A DNA stretch of 64,000 nucleotides from Climacteris rufus (lineage: Eukaryota; Chordata; Aves; Passeriformes; Climacteridae), in the NCBI GenBank assembly GCA_013398175.1, contig VZRZ01007703.1:1401069-1465068 (forward strand). The letters are read 5' to 3'. Positions 53,511-64,000 of the stretch are shown one piece after another. Each line of letters begins with the position of its first letter. The stretch's first letter is position 1. The translations under genes were made by a program, and so were the position numbers. The notes beneath the pieces were generated by a model. That model saw only the letters and a program-made list of their open reading frames with translations, had not been told where the DNA came from and did no database searches.

Positions 53511-56500
53511 CACACACACAGAAGTGTAGGGCAAATACATAATGCTGAAATATCTGTGTGCACTTCTATTGCAAACTTTTCTCTTTATTTCTCAGTATAA
53601 TTATAGAATAAAATGTCCACAAAGTAACTACTGCATCTCTTAAATGTGTAGGCATGCTCAAGCATCTAATGAGGATATAGCTTCTCTCCTTAGGTGTCCA
53701 GGTAAGCAGATGTTTCAGCTTTGGTCAGTCACCAGGCCCTGTCAGTGTGTCCCAGTGCTGTGGAGGGAGGGACAGCAGGATTCACCTTTGTTCAGTTCTT
53801 GGCTGAGCTTGTAACATCTTTCTGTCAATGAACTGTGCTGTCCCCTAAAGCTCTCCAGCTGACATGAGCACTCCTGTCAATGAAAACAAGTGTCTTACAC
53901 TGGTTAGCTTTTGGGGACATATGGGATTTCATATTCATAGAAATACAATTTTTGTAAATTCTAATATAATAAATTTTTAGTCATGTCATTATTTTCAGTT
54001 CCTTAAGGTAGTTTCTTCTCAGAAACTGAAGAACCCCATTGTTAATGGAGCATCAGTATTATGCAGGGGCCCTTAAAATACACAAGGTAAGTAGAAATGT
54101 TTTAGATGAGATTTAATTACTTTGTATGTTTCAATTTTTATATATTCATTAAAATATGTTTGCTCCCTGATTTTACACTTTTAAATGGCCATAATATTTG
54201 AGTGTTTGCATGTGAATTAAATCACAGCAGCTAATACTTAAAGTCTGCATTGTTCCATAGTCATCTGATACCATAAATATAATTTTTCTAAACATATTTC
54301 TAAGGCCATTATTATGATTATTATTATTATTATCCTGATAAATCTACAATGTTAGTAATCTTTGTTGATGTAGAGGAGTCAGGATTTCATTTGAAAGACT
54401 TTGTATTTTATTGATAGATACTTCAGTTAATATGGTGCTTAGGATGAGGTAACCATCATAAAATGACAGAACAAATTAAAGCATATTTAGCTGGATTTTC
54501 TTAGTTTCTGAATGAAAGTGAATCTGTATAGGTATGCTTTGGGCTGCTTCAACAGCTTCTTGTCCCTGCTGCAACTCCTGACCCCACAATCCCATGTAGG
54601 ATTGTTTTGCTAACTGGGCTCTTCTGTGGCCTGATACAACTCTCTAACCTGTGAATAAAATTGGGCTAATTCTTGCAGTGTCAGTGAGCTGAAACTTTTA
54701 GGCAGAGGCTGAGTAGGCAGCAGGGCTGCTGCCTGGCTTGTGGAGCCAAGGGTGGAGTGGGAAGAGGGAGGGAGGGAGGCGTGAGAGGGAACAAAACCCT
54801 CTTTGGCAGCTGCAGCCACTTCATTTGGCTCTGCTGCTTCTTGTGACTTTGCTCTGAGAAAATATGATAGGGAGAATTCAAGTTTTCACATCTGCGCCTC
54901 TTTGGGAGTCTTAATTTTATTGTGAATTGGTTGAGTGACTGTTTTGAATCAGATTCATTTTGGAAATTTTGGAAGGCTGGAGTGAGATGAGTTTATGTGA
55001 CTGGCAGATATTTTTTCTTTGCTGGGTTAAAAAAATGGTCTCAATCATAAAGTGGAAAAGAAACTCACTTCAAAAATTACTCCAAAAGTAATTTCAGATC
55101 AAATAGAGTTTTATTAATGATTTTTACTCTTTCTTAATTTATTATTGTTATTCTGATTTGTTATATTAGATTTCACTTTTATCCACAGAATTGAATTACA
55201 CAAGAGTTAATATGAAACATTTCATTCTGAAAACACTTTTCATTTTCTAAATGTTCCTATAGTTTATAAATAAAGCACACCGTGCAGTGTAACTGACAAA
55301 ACTCCTAAACTAAAATATTCACTAAAACGAAGGAAAGAGTTTGAAAGCACAGAGCATCTTGATTGATTCTTCCCCTTTTCAAAACCATATTTCTGGGGAA
55401 AAAAAAAGTCTCTTTTGGAACTGTTTTTTGCCTTTGCAGGAAGAAAGGGATGTCTGAGACTGGCTCATGATTTGAAAGCTGTTTGAATTCATGTCAGTAA
55501 CTCTCTTTTTGCTGTGGCAGCTGGAGCCCTTGTGCCGGGCCATGGTGTGTCTGCCTGGGTGTGTGACTGTGAGCACAGAAAGGTGGTCATGGTTTTCCTT
55601 CAGCACTCAGCTACCCTGTCTGTAGAAGCAGCCACAGACCTGCTTTACACTAGTGGCTCTGCTGAGCTTCTAGTCATTTATTTTGCTACATTTTGCAAGT
55701 TTCTTCATGCCTTAAACTTTGACACCAGAGAAAAGTCTTTGGTCTTTTCATAGCTCATCTCCCACCCAGGATCTGAATCAAAACATATGAAGGTTTCTTA
55801 GAAGTTTTGAAACTATTTGTCTACAACTTTTCAAGTTGATATGGCAGTCATGGAAGTTGTTGACAATGCATTATTGTTTTGCTAGTTTTAGTCACTTAAT
55901 TCCTAGTTATTCCATACAGTGAAAAACTTGATAGGGAAGAAGAGAAGCGACTGACATGGTCTGATACCTCAGGGAGGAGAGACTAGGAGAGATTAAAGGT
56001 CTCACAATATCTCTGTCACTCACCTTCCAAGGCAGCTTCTGCTGCTTTTAGGTATTATGGAGCTACATCTGTCATCACTTGTTTTCCCCTACTCTTTATT
56101 TACCTTCAAGTCACCTTCCAGATTATAGATGTAATAGATGTCATAGGGATGTCCAAGCTACAAGACAAATCATTCCAAGATATCCACTAAAGCAGAGGGT
56201 TTAAGCTGCTTTAGGAGCAGGTTGATACCCTACACTTGGGGATCTGAGGCTCTTGTCATGGCTTTTCAGGGTCTGTTCCCAGCTCTGTGGCCAGTAGGCT
56301 GCTACAGCTCATTCCTCCTCTCTGAGAACCAGACATAGATGTTCCTTGTACCTTGTGGACATTTCACAGTTCCAAAATCTGTGTAAAGCATCTTTCTTGT
56401 CTTTGGAGCAGTATGTATAAGAAATGCTTCTCCATCTCAAATGTCATTTTAAAATGTTGGAATTCTTATGCTTGTTATTAAGTACTTGACTAATTTCAAA

Positions 56501-59500
56501 ATACTGAACAGTTTCTGCTGCTTTTGAGAGTCACATTTTTACAAAGAGACCTTTGTTTTTATAGCACTGAAAATCTTCCAGGTGCTCTGTAAAACACTCA
56601 GCACTTAATAACTAGGACAAGACACAAAGGAGAAGAGAGAACAAAAGCTTTTTGTACATCTCTTCATGAAAGAGTAACTCAATTACGCTGTAGGAGAACT
56701 GATAAAGGACTTCAAGGAATTGGATTTTGACTACTACCCTGATGAAGAGATATGAAAACCTCAAAGTAAAATAGTGTGGAGAGGGCAGCTGAAAAGTACT
56801 CTTTCTGCAATAAAAGTTCAACAATTTAATTGGAGATAAAAGCATTTATAAAATGAAAAGAAGACAGTGGTAAAACATACAACAGCTGCTTAATTTTTGG
56901 CCATTGTCCTTGAATCCTGCATTCCTTAATCAGGAACCTAGCAAGAGCTCCATTTCTTTTTCAAAGTCAAGCAATGTATCATGACTGAATACCTGTCATC
57001 CAACTGAAACTAACAGCTTGGGGTTTCACTTTCAATTTTCCTTTAATGATTTACGCTATCAGGAATGGAGATAGTTTCTAAATATATGGTTTACAGCTGT
57101 TTTACAAAAATCAAATATACTTTGATCGTGATTTACCTGTTCTGTAATGTAATGTTTACTTGGGCTGTACAGAAATACAGTTGGGAATTGGCCTTTGAGC
57201 TGCATTTTTATCAGTATGTGTTTCTAGTTGTGGTTATGAGTTGAGCCAATGACTTGTACCTTTCCCTAAAATCTGAGCTGATTTTGCATCATCAGTGTCA
57301 CCATTTGAAGCAGATATTACAAGGCTATTGAGAGCCCCTTCCAGCCCCCTCAGTTTAAGTGCCAGTTTTTCTCATTCATCTACCTTTCTTGTACTGAAGT
57401 ATGAGAGAAGCTTCACCCAAGGATGATGGGAGGATTCAGTCTGGGCAGGTTTTCAGGCTAAGGTGATCCTGCTCTACGTGCTGGATGCCTGAAGCAACTG
57501 CTGACAGTTACTTGTCTGCTACAGAGAAAGAGAGAAGCTGTAAATCCTGGAGTGTTTTTTGGTAACTGATATTTAAAGATGAATTAGTATAAGGCATCCC
57601 TGTTGCTATTACTGTTAAAAAAAGGTCCAAGTACTGAGTTGTTGCATGTCTACTATTGAATATTCTTGGACTTTGACATTCACTGGAGGGACATGACTAT
57701 CCCAGCTTTTTGGATCCTGGTATAATTTAGAATTCTTTGGTTTCTTTTTGTATCTGCAGAGTTCGTCTCTGTGAAAGCAGCATCTCCCTCTTCCTTCAAA
57801 TTACTGCTCAGGTCCTCTATTTGCATGTAAATTACTTCCCTGGCCTTTCAGGAGGGCAAAAATCACTTGCAGTCACCCGAGTTGCAGTCCTAACTGGCAG
57901 GACTTTTTCTGCAGCACACCTTCTGCACTGTGCCTGACGTTCATTGGCCACACAAATGAGCTGTGCTGGACATTTCATGTGCCTGCACGTGCTGTACCAG
58001 CAGCTTGCCAGGCAGAGGAAGGGGATGGACTGGAAGGTGAACCATGGTGTGTCTCTCACAAGCTGAATACACTGCTCAGACAAGGGCCCCCTCACACCCC
58101 ATCAGCTCTCAAGCTCCTCTTCTCCCTGGTGCCATCTCCCTGCTCTTCTGTCTCCCCTCTTCTTCTTTCCATTTTCTTTTCCTCTATTATTGTTTTACAT
58201 TTCTACAGCTCTAATATGGTTTAAAACCTCTTTGAGATGAAGAGCAGAATCAGGAGATGGAAGTATTTTTATGCATAGGCCGAATAGTCTTTCATGCCCT
58301 TGAGATAGTTACAGAAATGGTTAAAACTGCATATGCATGTGTGCAGGTGAGGGCACTCTGGTAATTCACCACTGTCTGCTCCCAAAACTTCTTGTTTTAT
58401 TTTTTCAGAAGTTTTGACATTCCCTGGTGTTTTCTACAGCCCAAATGGATAGCCTTGTGCCCTTGGCACAGCTCTGGGGTGGTGGAGTGGACTGGGGACA
58501 GGGAGAAGCACCACTGCCTGGCACATCTCTGCTTTCTGGACTGAGGGTCATGCCAGTGCTCCAGTGGCAATCAAAGACCTGTTTGATCAAAATGTAGGCA
58601 GCAATTCATTTCCACACACTGCTCATGTCCAGCACTGTGTTTACAGGCTGGCCTGGGAACAGGTGGCTGAGTAGCAGTTTTGACCCAGAGGGCTATAGGT
58701 AATTCTGTTGATTGCCTATTTTTTGCATTTTGAAAGGCTATTCTGTTAAACATCTTAAGCATCTGAAGTTGATATACTATGTCCTTTCCATTCAGAGACT
58801 GTAGATTTCCTTATATGTATGTATATATATAAAATTTGTTATCAATGATTGCAGGATTTATATATAAATTGACTTTATATGGCACCAGTCATGTCGCTCT
58901 GAGTTAATAATGCTCATACTAAGGTTTGATTCTGAAATACAGCAAAACCTTAGTAAGGCATAGGGAAATGAGAGGCCTCGTTGTGAGCTAATGACCTCTG
59001 TGAGAGAACCAACATGTCAGCACAGTAAAATGAGATACACTTAATAGCTTTTCACAATGGGTGCTTGTATACGATACACATCAGCGTACTGTGAAGTGGC
59101 TTGTTATGATAAGACCATAATATAGAACTTTTCTGTTGAAATGGTTCTCTCTCCCTACTTCTTGGGAAATATTTGTTCAAATAAATATGGGGGTTAGTGA
59201 GGCAACAGATAGTTATTTGTCTCTCAAGTGTGAGTAATGTAATATGAACAAGCATTAATGACCTAACTCCGTAATTCAACAGGAGATCCTTATTTTTCTT
59301 ACACGCTAGCTTATTTCTTAATATTTTGGAATCCATTGCTCAGTGTGTGTTGTGTGTTCCCCGGGGAGCTGAGAGCAAGTTACAAGCTTTGGATTAACTC
59401 TCAGTTTTGCTCAACTTTATCATCTCTTGGACTCTCTCTGGGGCTTCTTCAACTCAATGGCTGGCAACCATGTGTATGTGCTCCCTGAATCATCCACTAA

Positions 59501-62500
59501 CATCTGCCTGAAATAATGAAAGACTCACATTTTTCAGTGGATGTGAGAGGTAGTACTGGCCAAACCATTCACGTGATTCAGAAGTCCTTGCCTGATTTCC
59601 AGAAGAGACTCAGCATGGACTCAAAGCCCTGTGAATTTCTGTGAGACTTAGCTCTTTGATAAGGGCTGAAACAATTCACATAAGCATTGTCCCCAGGGCA
59701 GAGGCAGAAGGGAATGGGCATTTTGGGCTCAGCCATTCTAGAGTGAAGTCTGATGCCTTGGACTAACCTTTGATGAAGGTGAATCAAACATGAAATAAAA
59801 AGTTAAACTAGCCCAGGGAGTGAGAGAGCTAAGCAAATGGATCAAGAACTGACAAAAGGAACCAGTGACAGGGCAAAAACTAAAACGAAGATCTGAGAGG
59901 CAACAGCAACAAGGAAAAAAAGCTGGCCACCAAGGGACAGTAGGCAAAAATGACTAGACAAAATAATTTAGAGCCACAGTCCCCTGGGTTGTAACCAAAG
60001 GTTCAGGAGTATCACCACTCCTGGGCAACAGGTTTCATATCCATTTGCTTAAAATACATGTTTTATTCCTCTGTAGGTATGAGTTACCAAAAGGATGAAT
60101 GTCTACAAAAACTGTAGTTGTCTCTTACCTCATGTGGGCCTGGTGTGTTCCAGTGCTGCTGTTGGACAATGTAAGAGGCAGCACATCATCAACACAATAC
60201 AAATTGCTGTTCGTCAAACTCAGTCTTTTAAAATAATTTTAAAAAAAAAAACAAACCACAAAGAACTCTCTTTGGAAAATATGAGTAAGGTCCATTGGAA
60301 TGGACATAAGACAATCTGGGCAACTTTGCACAATACCTTGGCGTTCAGGTATGGTGAGACAATCTCAACAAACACAGTATCTTGAGTGGAGAATGAGGCT
60401 GCAGGAGAAATCTGGTCATGCTCAGACCAGCTCAGTCTTGTTCTGGAGAGCTGGATCCTGTTTCTGTGTCTCCATAGACAGAATTATTAGGAGGTGCTGC
60501 CAGGTAATTTCAGCTATAATTTTTAGAAAAGGTCATTTTTTAACTTCTCTGTTCAGCACTCGACTGGAAATGTTCCGCTCTGATTAGAACTTCTGAGTCT
60601 TGATGGGTTCATCTGAAGGTGACAGGGGTCTGTGATGCACACATCCAGTACAGCCAGTCTCTGGTAGTGCCTATTACAAACTGTGGTAGTAGTGCTTTAT
60701 AATGTTATGAATTCTTGAAACTGGGAAAATTCTTGAGAATGGAAGTCTTAAGATAGGCTCTTAAATGTAGTGGAAATAGTTTGTTAATGTCCCTATGTCT
60801 CATCTGCAAGTGGTGGTGCCTTTACCTCAAAGGAGTGCTGTGGAGATATTTTGGAAACTGCTTGGACACCACTGCAAGGACATTTCTTGATCATCTTGTC
60901 CGTAGAGAAACTTTAAATGGTGCTCCACGATAAAGAAGTCAGGAATTTGTATGCAGTGACTGCACTGAGCTGCTGTGCTGCTGTTGGTATCTCTGGCAGC
61001 ACCTGGAAGATTCAGCATTCTGCATTAGGCAGGAGATTGTCCCTCAGCCATCCTTCAAGCTCCCTTCAGCCTTGTGCTGCTTGTTGAACACCACGTGGCT
61101 TCTCAGTACTTCATCACTCTTTGTGTTTGACAGGTGACCTTGGAGTCAAGTCAGTGGCTACTTGCCATCCCTTGTTAAATCTGCCTGCTTAGGGTCATTG
61201 TAAAACATTAGATGGACTTCTGGTGGATATAATTGGTTTTCTCTTTGGACAACATTCCAAATTTAGCATATCCTTTCTGAAGCTTAGCAAAGCACTTTCC
61301 TGGAGCTGCATCAAGACCCAGCACTCACTGCTTAAAACTCAGTGTTAATGCCTGTTGGAAATTATGTAACAGAAGCCTCTGTCACACTTTGAGTGATGGT
61401 CTTGTTTTCTTGAAATCTCTCTTAGCATCTTGGAGATATCAAATTTTGGAATCAAACACTGACTTTAATGCAGGAATTTTCCCCATGGGCCCTGATGTTT
61501 TATCCAAAAGTCCCCACCTTTGTATACAATTGTTGCTGTTGTTTTCAGTCTAGGGGATTGTCTCAAATTCCCCCCAAGTTTGGTGTCACAAAAAAAAAGC
61601 TCACATCTCTTTGCAGCTAATCAGAAAGAAGGCCTGGGCATTGTTAGAAGATCATCTGAGTTTGCAGACATTGGAGGAACCCTTGATAAGTATCTCTTGA
61701 GCTGAAGATTTATAAAGTGATTTTATGTATTATATTCCTTTTCCTGGAGGGACTAAATCCCTGTCTTGACAAAATGAGACATCTCTTTTCTGCTTCTCTC
61801 CATTCTGCACCTCCCATGCTCCTCAGGGATGGGAGGAGTTCCTTCAATGAAATACAAACAAAAAAAATTAAGATTCAGTTGCTACATGGGGAATAGCAAT
61901 TAGTAGTTTCACTGTTTAAAATTCTCTACATGTTTTAACCCTCTTATTCTTGTTTTCCAGGTGAGAAAATTGTTTTTGCTTGAAATTCCCTGGAAAGGCC
62001 TGGGTAATCCTGTTGATGAAATATAGAATTTCTTTGTGTAATGAGCTGGGAGCTTGACAGTGCCAACTCCTGGATTGTTTCCTCAAATATTTATAATGGA
62101 TATGGATTAATTCAGAGGACCTCTTGAAGGGTGAACTTAGCCATCGTGTTGCACCACCAGCTCAGAAGTATTTAGATGGAAGTGAATTTTTGATATAAAG
62201 TTCATATCCAAGTTGCTTTTTGGCAGGCACCATGTGGAGGGTAAGATTTAGCACCAGGTAAAGGAAGGAATCCCTGCTCTGAATGAACAGCCCAGATGTG
62301 TGTTGCTGTTGGGCCTGTTGTTAATGTTATTTCTGATGAGGCATGTTTACTTACTTTCACCATGACTGTCTGGAAATCCCATGGCAAGGAATGTCAGAAC
62401 ATTTGCCAAATCACTACTTCACCCGTCAAGCTGATTGTTGCATGTTATTCAGTCTGGTTCACATTAAGGGTTTGTTCCATCATTGCCTTTGCTCTTATGG

Positions 62501-64000
62501 GGTATATTGATTACTTGTGGTGGGTTTTATAACAAACAGCCCTTTTTGAGGGATTACTCCCCCCTTCCCTCCCTGAGCCTGTGGCATGTTAGTAAATACA
62601 GAACTAATCTTTTCTACTTCAGACACAGTCTGTCTAAGGCAGTTCATCCAAAGGAATCAAAAGCAAACTCCTTCCAGTGGTTGATTAGTATTATTATATT
62701 GTCTTTTGCAAAGCAAACAAAAAAGAAACAGCTTACCTATAAAATGGAAAGAATGTAATAAAACTGAAAGAGACCTAATTTCTTCTCCTGTCAGGTATCT
62801 TATTTTTCCATATAACAAAACTGCTGCAAGAATGAGAAGTCCTGCAAGCAAAGGGAGGCCAGTGCTGCTTGAGAGCCAAGTGGCTGCATGAAGGGGAAGC
62901 CTGGCAGCCTGGGGTCTGGCTGGCTGGGGGTGCACACGGCCGAGCCCCCTCGTGCCAGCATCACTGGGGGGCTGAAGTCTCTCCAGGGGTTCCTCCAGAG
63001 CACAAGAGGAGATTTGACTGATAAAGACAGGCCTGAAAGGCTGTCTCAGATCTGCTGTCTGCAGTCCCTGTGAAACTCTGCAATGGACAGAGGGGGCCTT
63101 TCACAGCCTGGGTTTGGCAGCCTGGCATGCTCCCCAGGCTCTGATTTAACAATTTCGTCTTACGTCCAACCTTACATGAATGGCAAAAGCAGAAGGGATC
63201 AGAGAGTGTAGACTGTTGCTTTGCAAGAGAGAGGCAACATGCTTGGAACCCTCTGGAAGTTATATCATTGCTCTTACTTATTTTCATAGTTCCTTATTGA
63301 TCCTGTTGGTTCTACCTGTTGGTAAAGTATGAGCTGAATTAATAGAGGGTGAAACTCCACTGGAAAGTACATGCTCAAATAATTCGTTTTAAAAATGGAT
63401 TACTTGTTTCGTTTCTGCTATGTATGTATTGCATCTATACCTAACTTGTCTTTTTGTTGTGTTCTAAGAATTCCTGAGTATCTTGCAGGTAAGTTGAGAA
63501 GGAAACAAGATGGGATTGTGCTCTGTAAATCCTTTAAAATGGAGGAAGGCACCTTAAAAAGTTATTAAGTTATTATTAAGCACAAAGTTTATTTGTACTT
63601 TTGAAATTCATATTGGTCCCCTGGAAGATGTGTGAGGACTGCCAGTTCAAATAGTAAAATTCTACTTCAGTAGTAATTGCATGTTTTCTGAAGGTGCTAC
63701 TTATTAAAGGTAAAATGTGCTTTTTGCAGAAAGACATTTATATGCTAAAACTTACGTGGAAATTACTGCCAATGAAGCAAGAAAAGAAAGTAGAAGGACG
63801 GGTGCTGTCACCTGTTAATTTGTGCCAGGTTTCCCTAGGCTTGTTCTATTAAAAGCTTCTCTCTGAGGTAATGGATTTAGGGGTGGGATGATAACAAGAG
63901 GCACAGCAGGCTGAGTCTGGAGGTGTTTTCACCTTTTGAGCCAAAAGTGGTGATAAGAATCAGCAGTGATACTGAGAAGAATGGATCTGGAACTTAGGGA
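53511..64000. other. Intergenic sequence with no recognised gene
   Basis: About 10.5 kb. An ATT trinucleotide run lies at about 54308-54333. A somewhat GC-richer stretch lies at about 62820-63070. All open frames are short and lack splice-supported homology to families I know. ENPP2 is the usual neighbour on this side in vertebrates, but none of its exons was seen here. Confidence 0.65.
54308..54333. repeat. (ATT)n microsatellite
   Basis: About eight ATT units with one interruption. Confidence 0.85.

Noticed and set aside
54610..54881. Minus-strand Ser/Pro/Ala-rich open frames considered as an old retroviral gag fragment
   Set aside because: No zinc knuckle, no capsid motif and no neighbouring pol sequence. 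Composition alone is not enough.
61520..61705. Possible exon after tttgcag at about 61615
   Set aside because: The frame is short, ends in a stop without a donor, and matches no known neighbour of TAF2.
1..64000. CRISPR arrays, operons, tRNA/rRNA genes, snoRNAs in TAF2 introns
   Set aside because: No spaced direct-repeat arrays, ribosome-binding sites, tRNA-like folds or convincing C/D or H/ACA boxes were seen.

Overview
This is vertebrate nuclear DNA: AT-rich, with short GT-AG exons spread through long introns, and no bacterial or organellar signal. It looks avian. A CR1-type LINE remnant sits at about 28500-29425. A solo LTR at about 52582-53510 resembles the endogenous-retrovirus LTRs that are very abundant in songbirds, so a passerine is the best guess. 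That guess rests on repeat recognition from memory, not on a database search.

The window is dominated by one gene on the + strand, TAF2 (TFIID subunit 2; TAFII150/CIF150). I could place 23 coding exons, from 760-878 to the terminal exon 48820-49085 (TGA at 49083-49085), and every junction is phase-compatible. Together they encode about 1,110 residues. The first roughly 100 residues, the start codon and the promoter lie upstream of the window. Exons 1-9 carry the M1-aminopeptidase-like part, whose zinc and catalytic residues are lost. The middle exons carry the alpha-helical HEAT-like part. The last exons carry an acidic/serine-rich linker and a His/Lys-rich tail. The likely poly(A) signal is at 49823.

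Layout: 1-759 is an upstream intron. 760-4874 holds exons 1-4, but 1787-3132 is repeated almost perfectly at 3143-4489 across a single N, so exons 2 and 3 appear twice. This is most likely an assembly error. 5428-25382 holds exons 5-17, including a probable U12-type intron at 13308-15463. 31330-38926 holds exons 18-22. A 9.9 kb intron leads to the last exon. Beyond about 49850 lies roughly 14 kb of intergenic DNA with the LTR and no gene I can recognise. By vertebrate synteny ENPP2 would be expected next, but no exon of it was seen.

No new multi-gene system is visible. The points most worth checking are the duplicated exons, the U12-type intron, an isolated CpG-dense exon (25243-25382), a 51-codon phase-0 exon near the 3' end, and the apparent lack of a Ser/Thr-rich exon that I remember from mammalian TAF2.
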